Shown: in pieces, positions 10,621 through 19,602 of the stretch
Layout of the letters: every line of letters starts with the position of its first letter
Numbering within the stretch: position 1 is the stretch's first letter
From: Plantibacter flavus
GTDB taxonomy: Bacteria > Actinomycetota > Actinomycetes > Actinomycetales > Microbacteriaceae
Length of the DNA: 64,000 bases
NCBI RefSeq assembly: GCF_002024505.1
Contig: NZ_CP019402.1
Coordinates: forward strand, 3,658,001 to 3,722,000
Reading direction: 5' to 3'
Notes under the pieces: generated by a model
What the model was told of the DNA's origin: nothing
The model's database searches: none
The model's input: only the letters and a program-made list of their open reading frames with translations
Made by a program: the position numbers and the translations under genes

Positions 10621-10874
10621 CCAAGGGCGATCGCCTCACGTCAGCGCCCGAGGTCATCGCACGCCAGATGAGGTGCCTGAACGAAAAAATGAGGCCAGCT
10701 AGTCGCGGCCGCTCGCAGCATCCCTGTTGGCCTTCCGCCACAACCAAAGCGTTTCATGGAAGTACAGGTTCACGAGACGCGTCGCGCGTCGATGGCCGCG
10801 GTGAGCTCAAGCGCAGAAAGCTACAGATCTCAGCGGCGGTCGCCTGTCTCGAAAACTCGTCTCGCATTGCGGCG

Positions 10875-10908
10875 TGTCTCATGGAGGGTTGTGCGGGTTT
10901 CTGAGACA
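10875..10908. promoter_or_regulatory. Candidate res subsite of the serine recombinase
   Basis: TGTCTCA (10875-10881) and TGAGACA (10902-10908) form an inverted repeat of 34 bp total length, immediately before the recombinase start. Tn3-type resolvases bind 28-34 bp sites ending in TGTC/GACA placed next to their own gene, so this matches in ends, length and position. A second TGTCTCG-containing stretch lies just upstream but lacks clear symmetry. Confidence 0.45.
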
Positions 10909-10911
10909 TGC

Positions 10912-11484
10912 ATGAGGCACATCGGTTACACCAGAGTCAGCACCGCTGGCCAGGACGCGCAACTACAGCTCGACGCGCTCGTAGCTGCCGGCGTCCAGAA
11001 ACGTGACGTGTTCGCCGACGTGACCTCCGGCCGCAAGACCGCGATCGAACGCCCCGGTATGACGAAGCTGCTCGACTACGCCGAGGCCGGAGACACCGTG
11101 GTCGTGTGGCGAATCGATCGACTCGGCCGATCCCTTATCGACGTCCTCAACTCCGTCGAGCTCCTTCGGAGCCGCGGGATCCACGTGCGATCCCTCTCCG
11201 ATGGGATTGACCCCGCGACGTCGACGGGTCGGCTGATGCTCCACATGCTCGCCACCTTGGCCGAGTATGAGCGCGAGCTCATCGTTGAACGCGTCAACGC
11301 CGGTGTCGCCGCAGCACGTGAATCGGGCACCCGGTTCGGGCGACCTCCAGTGAACCCAGATATCATCGCGGAGAAGCTCACCATCGTCGCCGACGCCCGC
11401 AGTCGCGGACGCACGGCCGCAGAGGCTGCTGCACTCGTCGGCTGGAGCAGAGCGACGCTCTACCGACATCAATCTGAGACCTGA
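10912..11484 (+). CDS. Small serine recombinase (resolvase/invertase family)
   Basis: 190 aa from ATG 10912 (MRHIGYTRVSTAGQDAQLQL); the open frame extends further upstream but the family starts here. YTRVST carries the catalytic serine; LDYAEAGDTVVVWRIDRLGR is the conserved Arg/Asp-rich active-site segment; TSTGRLMLHMLATLAEYERE is the helix-E oligomerisation segment; the C-terminus (AAEAAALVGWSRATLYRH) is the Hin-type HTH. It would catalyse site-specific resolution or inversion at res-like sites. There is no transposase nearby, so it is probably a leftover of a Tn3-like or plasmid element, or serves island dynamics. Confidence 0.9.
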   Translation: MRHIGYTRVSTAGQDAQLQLDALVAAGVQKRDVFADVTSGRKTAIERPGMTKLLDYAEAGDTVVVWRIDRLGRSLIDVLNSVELLRSRGIHVRSLSDGIDPATSTGRLMLHMLATLAEYERELIVERVNAGVAAARESGTRFGRPPVNPDIIAEKLTIVADARSRGRTAAEAAALVGWSRATLYRHQSET

Positions 11485-11554
11485 AGAAGGATCCCATCGC
11501 CTCAACCATGGGACTGCCGGGGCTTCCACCCCTCGCCAAAGTCGGGATACAGAT

Positions 11555-11567
11555 CTACATTCTGTAG
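11555..11567. promoter_or_regulatory. Short palindrome upstream of the methyltransferase operon
   Basis: CTACA-TTC-TGTAG is a perfect inverted repeat 114 nt before the methyltransferase ATG. It may be an operator; no regulator is encoded in the operon itself. Confidence 0.3.
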
Positions 11568-11680
11568 CTGGTGGATAAGCTTGACCCGCGTGAAGATTTC
11601 GGCTGAAGGTCGAGACGACATGCGCGAAGATCTGCTGGTTCTTCTCAGGCCTATAGCGTGTACGAGAATAGGAAACACCC

Positions 11681-14419
11681 ATGGCGAGACTGAGTCTCAA
11701 AGCCGTCGAAGAGCGCGTTGCTCCGCTTGCCAGTCGTGAGACCTACGACCGGGAGTTCATCTTCGATCTGCTCCTCGCGTTCGGGAAACCGCAGGGCAAC
11801 GTCACCCGCCTGCGGAACGGTGCACTGAACGTCGCCGCGGATCCGATGTTCGAAGTCGCGCAGAAGAACACGGTCTACTTCAAGGAGACCACCGGAGACC
11901 TACTCGCGATCATCGAGGAGCTCAAGTCCTCGCCTGCAGTCGTCCGATTCAGCACACGCTTCGTCATCGTGACCGACTACGTCGATCTCATCGCGACAGA
12001 TTCGAAGACCGGCCAGATGATCGGGTTCCCGATCCGCGAGATCGACCAGCACTTCACATTTTTCCTGCCGTGGGCAGGTATGGAGAAGGCTCAGTACGTC
12101 GCCGAAGCTCACGCTGACGTCAAAGCTGCTGAACGCATGGGCAGGCTCTTCGATGAGCTGCTGCACGCGAACCCCGGACTCTTCGAGGACGACCGCGGCC
12201 GGCACGCCCTCAACAAATTCTTCACTCGTCTGCTGTTCTGCTTCTTCGCGGAAGACACAGGAATCTTCAAGGACAATCAGTTCACGAACGCCGTCAGCTC
12301 GAACACGCAGCCTGACGGATCAGACACCGCCGAGTTCTTGACGGACATGTTCGCGGCGCTCGACACAGAGAGCCCAAAGGCAAAGCCGAAGCACCTCGCA
12401 GATTTTCCCTACGTCAATGGTCGTCTCTTCGCGATGACCGACGAGCATGTGGTGCCGCGGTTCACCAAGACCGCTCGCGAGGAGCTGATCTCGTCGGGAA
12501 TGCTCATCTGGCGTGAGATCAACCCCGACATCTTCGGCTCGATGTTCCAAGCGATCGTCACACCCGGCAAACGCAGTGACCTAGGTCAGCACTACACATC
12601 GGTGCCGAACATCCTCAAGACAATCGAGCCACTGTTTCTTGACGCTCTTCGGGCAGAACTCGATGCGGCGTACGACAGCGAGCGTCGTCTTGTCCGGCTG
12701 CTGGACCGAATCGCCGGAATCAAGGTATTCGACCCCGCATGTGGGTCGGGTAATTTCCTCATCATCGCGTACAAAGAACTGCGGAAGGTCGAACACGCGA
12801 TCCTCGAGCGGCTCGCTGAGCTCAGCTCGACGTACCAAGTGCTGTGGGCGGATTCGAGGATCAGCATTGAGAACTTCTACGGCATCGAAATCGATGATTT
12901 TGCCACCGAGGTTGCCGTGTTGTCATTGTGGATCGCGAAGCACCAGATGAACAGCGAGTTCCGTGAGAAGTTCGGCGTTTCGATTCCTCTGATTCCACTG
13001 AAAGAGACCGGTCAAATCCAGGTCGGGAACGCCACACAAGTGGGATGGCAAGAAATCTGCCCAAACGACGGCGAGTCGGAGATATATCTGATCAGCAACC
13101 CTCCGTACGTTGGTTCGAGTATGCAGACGAAAAGCCAAAAGGGTGAGTTCAAAGCGGTGTTTGGCACACGGCGGTTCTCTCCAAACCTCGACTATATTTC
13201 GCTATGGTTCGTGAAAGGTTCGGACTATATCCGAAACTCGCGGGCACAACTGGCCTTCGTGACCACAAACTCAGTGTCGCAAGGCGACCACGTAGGCCTA
13301 ATGTTTCCTGCCGTTTTGTCGGGTGGAATTGAAATCGGTTTTGCCTATACCTCTTTTAAGTGGGAGAATAATGCGAAACGTAATGCTGGCGTGACCGTCG
13401 CTGTAATCGGTTTACGAAACCGAAGTTCGAACAGTAAATTTATCTACGTTGATGGTCTTCAAATTTCTGCGACCAATATCAATGGGTATCTCACTGATGG
13501 TCCAGACGTCTATATATCGCGTCGGTCCAAGCCTCTGGGGAGTGGTTTACCCAGAATGGTACGCGGATCACAGCCTTCCGATGGCGGTCACCTCATTATG
13601 GAGGCAACCGAACGGGACAATTTGCTCGCCGAAGCACCCCAAGCCACGCCTTTGATCAAGCGGTACATGGGGGCATCAGAGTTCATCAACGATGGGCAGC
13701 GATACTGCCTGTGGATTCAGTCGCAAAACGCAGATCAAGCGCTGGCCATTCCGACGGTGGCTGATCGCTTGGGTCGAGTGGCAGAGTTTCGCAGCAGCGC
13801 CAAGCGGAATGACGGGGCAACGAAAGCCCTGGCAGCGAAGCCGTGGCAGTTCAAGCAACCGGCGTACAAGCCCACCGACTCGATAATCGTGCCTCGCGTG
13901 TCGTCAGAGCGACGCCCCTACATGCCCATGGGATTCCTCGGTCCCGAAACTGTCATCTCCGATGCGGCGTTCGCCATCTACGACGCGGAGCCATGGTTGT
14001 TCGCGCTCTTGAACTCGGCGATGCACATGGCATGGACGCGAGCTGTCGGTGGCCGAATGAAGACCGACTACCGATATTCAAACACCATCGTCTACAACAA
14101 CTTCCCTGTACCACCGCTTTCGGAGTCGAATATAGAGAAGCTGACGGTCGCCGCCCTGCGAGTGCTCGATGTCCGCGAGTATCATTGTGAACAGACCTTG
14201 GCGGAGCTCTACGACCCGGACAAGATGCCGCAGGATCTTCGCGCGGCTCACGCTGAGGTCGATGCGCTCGTGGACTCGATCTACTCGAAGAAGACCTATG
14301 AGACCGAAGAGCAGCGTCTCTCGGACCTGTTCGCGATGTTTGAGCGCATGACCGCTGCGGAGACTGCGAAAGCGCCGACGAAGAATACCGGAGCTCCGAG
14401 GAAGGCAGCATCCAAGTGA
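11681..14419 (+). CDS. MmeI-like N6-adenine DNA methyltransferase, first gene of three-gene restriction-like operon
   Basis: 912 aa; AGGA lies 8 nt before the ATG. The SAM-binding motif FDPACGSGNFLIIAYKELR is at 350-368 and the catalytic NPPY at 473-476, in the order of gamma-class adenine methyltransferases of the MmeI/YeeA family. The N-terminal 180 residues resemble the MmeI N-terminal part (RFVIVTDYVDLIATDSKTGQ) but I see no D-x(n)-E-x-K nuclease signature there, so cleavage is probably not done by this chain. The C-terminal part (LNSAMHMAWTRAVGGRMKTD, then YNNFPVPPL) is the MmeI-type target-recognition and helical C-terminus. A stretch covering residues about 545-607 has only 42% G+C by hand count, well below its flanks. 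Its stop overlaps the next start (GTGA). Confidence 0.85.
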   Translation: MARLSLKAVEERVAPLASRETYDREFIFDLLLAFGKPQGNVTRLRNGALNVAADPMFEVAQKNTVYFKETTGDLLAIIEELKSSPAVVRFSTRFVIVTDYVDLIATDSKTGQMIGFPIREIDQHFTFFLPWAGMEKAQYVAEAHADVKAAERMGRLFDELLHANPGLFEDDRGRHALNKFFTRLLFCFFAEDTGIFKDNQFTNAVSSNTQPDGSDTAEFLTDMFAALDTESPKAKPKHLADFPYVNGRLFAMTDEHVVPRFTKTAREELISSGMLIWREINPDIFGSMFQAIVTPGKRSDLGQHYTSVPNILKTIEPLFLDALRAELDAAYDSERRLVRLLDRIAGIKVFDPACGSGNFLIIAYKELRKVEHAILERLAELSSTYQVLWADSRISIENFYGIEIDDFATEVAVLSLWIAKHQMNSEFREKFGVSIPLIPLKETGQIQVGNATQVGWQEICPNDGESEIYLISNPPYVGSSMQTKSQKGEFKAVFGTRRFSPNLDYISLWFVKGSDYIRNSRAQLAFVTTNSVSQGDHVGLMFPAVLSGGIEIGFAYTSFKWENNAKRNAGVTVAVIGLRNRSSNSKFIYVDGLQISATNINGYLTDGPDVYISRRSKPLGSGLPRMVRGSQPSDGGHLIMEATERDNLLAEAPQATPLIKRYMGASEFINDGQRYCLWIQSQNADQALAIPTVADRLGRVAEFRSSAKRNDGATKALAAKPWQFKQPAYKPTDSIIVPRVSSERRPYMPMGFLGPETVISDAAFAIYDAEPWLFALLNSAMHMAWTRAVGGRMKTDYRYSNTIVYNNFPVPPLSESNIEKLTVAALRVLDVREYHCEQTLAELYDPDKMPQDLRAAHAEVDALVDSIYSKKTYETEEQRLSDLFAMFERMTAAETAKAPTKNTGAPRKAASK

Positions 14420-16401
14420 ATGCGATAACCAAGCCCGTCAACGTCGTTGACGTCACATACGCCCAAACGAAGGCCTCGGTGCAGACCGACGAGCTCGGTA
14501 TGCGCGAAATGCAACAGCTTGTATTCGCAAAGCGTGATGCCCAGCACCTGCTCGTGAAGGCCCCGCCCGCGTCCGGGAAGTCGCGTGCACTCATGTTCGT
14601 CGCGCTCGACAAGCTCTACAACCAGGGTCGCAAGAAGGTCATTGTCGCGGTACCGGAGCGTTCGATCGGTGCCTCGTTTGCGTCGACGACGCTAACGGAT
14701 TTCGGTTTCTGGGCCGACTGGGAGGTCAACGATGCTAACAATCTCTGCGACGCGGGCTCGTCGGCTGGCAAGGTCGACGCGTTCATCAAATTTCTAGAAG
14801 GGCCCGATGCGGTGCTCGTGTGTACGCACGCGACGCTGCGCTTCGCCTTCGAGAAGCTCGCCCCCGAGGCGTTCAACGGGACCGTGCTCGCGATCGACGA
14901 GTTCCACCATGTCTCTGCGGACACCGAGACCTCGCGGCTCGGTGCGTTGTTGCGCGACGTGATGAACGGTTCGGACGTGCACATCGTCGCGATGACGGGC
15001 TCCTACTTCCGGGGCGACTCGGTGCCAGTTCTTGCACCCGAGGATGAAGCCAAATTCACACCCGTCACGTTCAACTATTACGACCAGCTCAACGGGTACG
15101 AGTACCTGCGCTCCCTTGGTATTGGCCACCACTTCTATCAGGGCCGTTACACCGAAGCGATCCATGAGGTCCTCGACCTCGACAAGAAGACGCTGGTGCA
15201 CATCCCGAGCGTCAACGCCGCCGAATCGACGAAAGACAAGATCGAAGAGGTCGGTTTCATCATCGATGCCATCGGGCATGTCGAGGCCACCGACCCCGAC
15301 ACGGGCATCATCAGCGTGCGCCGCACCGACACCGGTGCGATCGTGCGGGTCGCGGACCTCGTCGACGATACCAACCCGCAAAAGCGCGGCGACACCCTCC
15401 ACTACCTCACACACACCGCATCGAGGCAGCGTGACGCCGTCGACATCATCATCGCTCTAGGCATGGCGAAGGAAGGTTTCGACTGGCCTTTTGCGGAGCA
15501 CGCGCTGACCGTCGGCTATCGGGCCTCGCTCACCGAGGTCATCCAAATCATCGGCCGAGTGACCCGCGACAGTGAGGGCAAGGAGCATGCCCAGTTCACG
15601 AACCTCATCGCTGAGCCCGACGCATCACAGGGCGAGGTCAAGGTGTCAGTGAACAACATGCTCAAAGCGATCACGGCCTCACTGCTCATGGAGCAGGTGC
15701 TCGCGCAGAACTTCACGTTCAAGACGAAGAAGTTCGGCGACGACGAACCCGCGAAGAAGGGCGAGTTGAAGATCAAGGGCTTCAAGGAGCCCACGAGCGA
15801 GCGCGTGAAGCAGATCGTCGCGACGGACATCAACGACCTCAAGGCAACCATCCTGCAGGACGACACATTCGCGCGCGCTGCGGCTGGCTCGATCGACGCC
15901 GAGACGACCAACAAGATACTGATCCCGAAGATCATCCGTGAGAAATACCCGGAACTGGACGAGACGCAGGTTGAGGAAGTCCGCCAGCAGGTCGTCGTTG
16001 ACTCGGTCATCAAGAACAGCGAAGTCCGCGAGGGCGGCGACAAACGCTTCATCAAGATGGCCGAGAAGTTCGTCAATATCGATGACATCAACATCAACCT
16101 CATCGACTCCGTCAACCCGTTTCAGCGTGCCTTCGAGGTGCTGTCAAAGTCGGTCACGCCGTCTGTGCTGCGGATCATTCAGGACACAATCACGGCGACG
16201 AAGATCGAGTTCACGGACGAAGAGGCGCTGGCACTGGTCCCCAAGATCAAGACGTGGCGACAGGTGACCGGCAAGAACCCGGACATTCGATCCGAGGACC
16301 CGACGGAGAAGCGGCTCGCGACGGCGTTGCTGTATCTGCAGAGGCGCACCGCCGAGCACAAAGCCGAACAGCGCGCAACCGAAATGGTGGAGCCGTCATG
16401 A
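14416..16401 (+). CDS. SF2 DEAD/DEAH-type helicase, second gene of restriction-like operon
   Basis: 661 aa from a GTG that overlaps the methyltransferase stop by four bases (GTGA), implying translational coupling. Motif I APPASGKS at 49-56, motif II DEFHH at 161-165, motif III MTGSY at 193-197 and motif VI QIIGRVTRD at 377-385 define an SF2 helicase/translocase. The C-terminal 270 residues are helical and charged (KRFIKMAEKFVNIDDININL, then LLYLQRRTAEHKAEQRA) with no recognised domain and may hold the partner-binding surface. In a restriction setting it would use ATP to translocate DNA between methyltransferase and nuclease. It also overlaps the next gene by ATGA. Confidence 0.85.
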   Translation: MNAITKPVNVVDVTYAQTKASVQTDELGMREMQQLVFAKRDAQHLLVKAPPASGKSRALMFVALDKLYNQGRKKVIVAVPERSIGASFASTTLTDFGFWADWEVNDANNLCDAGSSAGKVDAFIKFLEGPDAVLVCTHATLRFAFEKLAPEAFNGTVLAIDEFHHVSADTETSRLGALLRDVMNGSDVHIVAMTGSYFRGDSVPVLAPEDEAKFTPVTFNYYDQLNGYEYLRSLGIGHHFYQGRYTEAIHEVLDLDKKTLVHIPSVNAAESTKDKIEEVGFIIDAIGHVEATDPDTGIISVRRTDTGAIVRVADLVDDTNPQKRGDTLHYLTHTASRQRDAVDIIIALGMAKEGFDWPFAEHALTVGYRASLTEVIQIIGRVTRDSEGKEHAQFTNLIAEPDASQGEVKVSVNNMLKAITASLLMEQVLAQNFTFKTKKFGDDEPAKKGELKIKGFKEPTSERVKQIVATDINDLKATILQDDTFARAAAGSIDAETTNKILIPKIIREKYPELDETQVEEVRQQVVVDSVIKNSEVREGGDKRFIKMAEKFVNIDDININLIDSVNPFQRAFEVLSKSVTPSVLRIIQDTITATKIEFTDEEALALVPKIKTWRQVTGKNPDIRSEDPTEKRLATALLYLQRRTAEHKAEQRATEMVEPS

Positions 16402-17582
16402 CGCCCGCTGACTCCACGAACGACGAGAACGTCGTCCTCACACTCGACGACATCCTCGACGACGACCTGTTCACCGCTCCAGAGAAACCAAAGCAGCTCA
16501 CGTCGTCGGACCGGCTCGAGCGAGCGTTTCTCGAGATAGCTGAGTTTCGTCGCGTCGAGGGGCGGCCTCCGAGTTCGCAGACGCGCGAGATTGCCGAGCG
16601 GAAGCTCGGAGCACGGCTCGATGGGTTCCTCGCCAATGACGAGAAGGCGTCCGCAGTCAGGCACCTCGATGAGTTCGGTCTACTCGTAGCACCGGCTGGG
16701 CCGTCGTCGCTCGATGAACTGCTCGAAGGCGCTGACCTCGACAACCTCCTGGGCGATGAAACCGGGATCCTGGATGTGTCCGGTCTGCCGGTGATCAAGC
16801 GTCCCGAGTCACCGGAATCGGTCGCACAGCGTGTTAAGTCTGAAGACTTCGCAATGTTCGAGCCGTTATTCAAAGCCAAACACGCTGAGCTCGCCGAGGG
16901 CACGTTGGAGCTCCGGACGTTCACGGGCATGGACCTCATCCGTGAAGGTGTGTTCTTCATTCTCAGCGGCGTCATGTGCTTTGTCGCCGAGGTTGGCGAC
17001 GATGTGGACCTCGTCGTGGGTGGCAAGCAGAAGAAAAAGCAACGGCTGCGCGTCGTGTTTGAGAACGGCACCGAATCGGCGATGTACAGGCAAAGCCTCA
17101 TGACACGCATGTACGAGGCACAGGGACAGGTCCTGGCCCGCACCGGGATCGACGCGAGCGAAATCCTCGATGCCGATGTCGAGAGCGGCCACATCTACGT
17201 CCTACAGTCCATGAGCACTGACCCGCTGATTTCAAACTTGACGGATCTGCACAAAATCGGGTTCTCAACCACAAGTGTCGAACAGCGCGTCAAGGGCGCC
17301 GAGACCTCGCCGACCTACCTCATGGCGCCGGTCAAGATCGTCGCGGACTACCGCCTCTACAACGTCAAGGCCTCAGCGCTCGAGCATCTGCTGCACCGCG
17401 TGTTCGCAGACGTCCGACTGGACCTGACACAGGTCGACAGAAAGGGTCGAAATTACGATCCGTCCGAGTGGTTCGTCGTGCCGCTCAACGTGATCCACAC
17501 CGCTGTGGCGATGATCATGTCCGGTGAGATCACCGAGCACATCTATGATCAGGCGCAGCAGCGACTGGTCGAGAGTAGCTAA
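16398..17582 (+). CDS. GIY-YIG (T5orf172-type) nuclease, third gene of restriction-like operon
   Basis: 394 aa from ATG 16398, which overlaps the helicase stop (ATGA); the open frame extends upstream but this coupled start is much more likely. The C-terminal domain carries the GIY-YIG signature: GHIYVLQS (266-269), LHKIGFS (286-288 in the YIG position), the catalytic Arg in EQRVKG (about 297) and Glu in ASALEHLLHR (about 329), matching T5orf172/MUG113 proteins. The N-terminal part has an acidic leader (LTLDDILDDDLF) and the RRVEGRPPSS helical segment common in these nucleases. As the only nuclease candidate in the operon it is likely the cleaving subunit. Confidence 0.85.
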   Translation: MTPADSTNDENVVLTLDDILDDDLFTAPEKPKQLTSSDRLERAFLEIAEFRRVEGRPPSSQTREIAERKLGARLDGFLANDEKASAVRHLDEFGLLVAPAGPSSLDELLEGADLDNLLGDETGILDVSGLPVIKRPESPESVAQRVKSEDFAMFEPLFKAKHAELAEGTLELRTFTGMDLIREGVFFILSGVMCFVAEVGDDVDLVVGGKQKKKQRLRVVFENGTESAMYRQSLMTRMYEAQGQVLARTGIDASEILDADVESGHIYVLQSMSTDPLISNLTDLHKIGFSTTSVEQRVKGAETSPTYLMAPVKIVADYRLYNVKASALEHLLHRVFADVRLDLTQVDRKGRNYDPSEWFVVPLNVIHTAVAMIMSGEITEHIYDQAQQRLVESS

Positions 17583-17661
17583 TCACACACGATATCCGCA
17601 TGGCTATCTCGCGGTGTCGTTCGAGACGCCACCCCGACGATTGATCCACTAGGTTGACGGC

Positions 17662-18039
17662 ATGACCACCAACGGCTACCGCGACCAAGCGAAGAAAAGG
17701 GATGCCGCGAAACGTGCCGCGAAACCGAAGGCGTTCTGGGCGAACATGATCGCCACCGGCATCTTCATCCAAACTGCCCTCGGTATCGTGACATTGATTC
17801 TCACCTCAGCGCTCGGCAGCACCGCGACCGCGAACCTTCCTGACGGGCGGCTCCAGCAATTCCAACTGCTTGCCGTCGTGCTCGCCTTGATTCTTGCGCT
17901 CATCGCCGGCGGGTACAGCGTCTCAGATGCTGACTGGACCACCCCATGGAAGCTCCGCTGGACCACCATCTTCGTATGCACTCTCATCGCTGTGATCATC
18001 TACTGGACGTTGTTGGGCGCCGGGCTTCGTGCGCCGTGA
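17662..18039 (+). CDS. Small integral membrane protein, three predicted TM helices
   Basis: 125 aa. A basic N-terminus (YRDQAKKRDAAKRAAKPKAF) is followed by hydrophobic segments near 30-50, 70-88 and 99-118. The start ATG lies 6 nt after TAGGTT, the leaderless arrangement seen repeatedly in this window. No family recognised. It follows the restriction-like operon after an 80-nt gap with its own promoter, so a functional link is possible but not shown. Confidence 0.65.
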   Translation: MTTNGYRDQAKKRDAAKRAAKPKAFWANMIATGIFIQTALGIVTLILTSALGSTATANLPDGRLQQFQLLAVVLALILALIAGGYSVSDADWTTPWKLRWTTIFVCTLIAVIIYWTLLGAGLRAP

Positions 18040-18411
18040 CCAGGTAATGGCCCTGAGGCGGCCTGTGACGCAACTTCACTCCTGACTTTTCGAGCCCGGG
18101 TATGAGAGTAGAGACGCGGTCTGCAGCAACAGCCCATACCGACGTAGATGACCGCTACAACAACTCGCGTCCGCAGTTCGTGCAACCGACATGAACCCAC
18201 AACGGGCAATCCGTCAGCGGTCGCGTTCCTGCCAGCGCGCCCCGCGTTCTCCCAAGGTCAACGTCTACCCGCTCCAAGGCCTGCTTCAATGCGCTGCCCG
18301 CATGCGGTACTGAAATGCGGCGAAACTGCTGCGGCACTCGCGCCGTGCTCGGTACCGACCACGCGACGGAATTGAACTGATTGATCGTTGAACCACGACC
18401 AGGAACTTAGT
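18040..18411. other. Non-coding interval
   Basis: About 370 nt with no gene I can support on either strand and no repeat beyond weak GC-rich stretches. Confidence 0.4.
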
Positions 18412-18858
18412 TCAGATCGTTGAAGAGCCGTCGTATCTGTCCTTGACGAATGCAGAGCCGGTTGCCTCATCGAACGCGATTGACCGCACTTGTCGTAGCT
18501 CGTCAATGCGGTCGAGCAGACTCTCCGCTGCTACGAGCTGCCGACCGTTCAGAAGTACGTGGAAATACAGGTCCATCGCTGCGACCACCGTCAGTGCCGC
18601 ACCTCCCTCTCCAGACCGCGCGGGGCTCGGCATCCACCGAAGCTGCGTCTCCGCTTGCAGCTCTGGCGGTGGGATGACGATATATTGCCACGATCCGGGG
18701 TGCGCTATGTAGGTCATCCCCCATCTCCCGTGATGCATCGCCAGGACGAGACCCGGTCCAGGTTGGCGTTCTACAGAGACGGTGAGAACCTCAGCAAACC
18801 ACGAACTCATGAACCTTGCGAGGCTGCGGAGTTGATCCTCGGACACCTGATCAGTCAT
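18412..18858 (-). CDS. Uncharacterised small soluble protein
   Basis: 148 aa from ATG 18858, chosen because TATCGT lies exactly 6 nt upstream (leaderless); the frame extends 22 codons further. The sequence (FAEVLTVSVERQPGPGLVLA, then HHGRWGMTYIAHPGSWQYIV) looks like a compact alpha/beta protein with a helical second half (AALTVVAAMDLYFHVLLNGR). Not recognised. It lies directly downstream of the mrr remnant on the same strand. Confidence 0.5.
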   Translation of the reverse strand: MTDQVSEDQLRSLARFMSSWFAEVLTVSVERQPGPGLVLAMHHGRWGMTYIAHPGSWQYIVIPPPELQAETQLRWMPSPARSGEGGAALTVVAAMDLYFHVLLNGRQLVAAESLLDRIDELRQVRSIAFDEATGSAFVKDRYDGSSTI

Positions 18859-18964
18859 ATTTCCACGATAGTGACTGATCTGGCTTACCAAAGCCGGCAG
18901 CCGCGAGAGTTGTTGCTGTACCAAGCCCTCTCCCGCCGAGTGAGGTCGACGACAGCCTACTCAA

Positions 18965-19504
18965 AGACGTAGGGGGCCTTTTCCGGAGCCGGTCGAGCAG
19001 ATCCTCGCCCACGGTCGCTTCGACGCGGCCAAACAGCGTCCTCGATCACCTTGATGGGATCGGAGATCTCATCCATCAGCTCATCCGGGACGCCGCTCGT
19101 CACGACAATCTCGACCGTCGCCGGCCAAAAGGCGCGGGGACTTCCCGGGCGAGCGCGCAGTCGAACCCCTGCGGATACGTCGCGAAAGCAGCCCTACCGG
19201 AGTCGTTGATGACGTAAAGCCCGCGCTCCGGGCGGTCAGCCCAGTTCGTCTTCCCGAGGTGGCTCAGAGCCCAACCCATTCGCTGTTCGTAGCGGATACC
19301 GCCAGACTTCAGCGTCTCGGCCCGGGCGTCATCGCTGATATCCGCTCGCTCGGCGACGGCGTCGACCACCTTCCTGCAGCCGGCTCCGACCGTCAGCGAG
19401 GACCTGGAGCGTCGAGACCACCAGTACGGGCCAGATTGGGACGCGGAGAGGTCATCGGATATAGAGACGATTATCCCTGCGCGGTGTAGCCCATCGGAGT
19501 GCAC
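18965..19504 (-). pseudogene. Remnant of mrr-type restriction endonuclease (N-terminal half)
   Basis: The segment VVDAVAERADISDDARAETL, SGGIRYEQRMGWALSHLGKT, PERGLYVINDSGRAAFATYP matches the winged-helix Mrr N-terminal domain. Upstream the neighbouring frame supplies the missing start (VVSTLQVLADGRSRLQE), so there is a frameshift near 19375. Downstream another frame supplies a typical Mrr linker (VEATVGEDLLDRLRKRPPT) near 19000, after which the match ends; the catalytic PD-(D/E)XK domain that should follow is absent. At least two frameshifts plus truncation make this a dead gene. Mrr cuts modified DNA, consistent with a decayed defence locus. Confidence 0.65.
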
Positions 19505-19602
19505 GCACAGACGACCGCAGAATCAACGAAGCTCTTCCCATCTGGTAGGCGTCCGTTCGCTGGAAACGAGCTTCAGTTCTGACGAGTGAACAGCGGGGCT
19601 GT

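Noticed and set aside
10756..10911. Longer N-terminus of the serine recombinase
   Set aside because: The family begins at MRHIGYTRVST; the upstream codons include the res-like site and have no conserved sequence.
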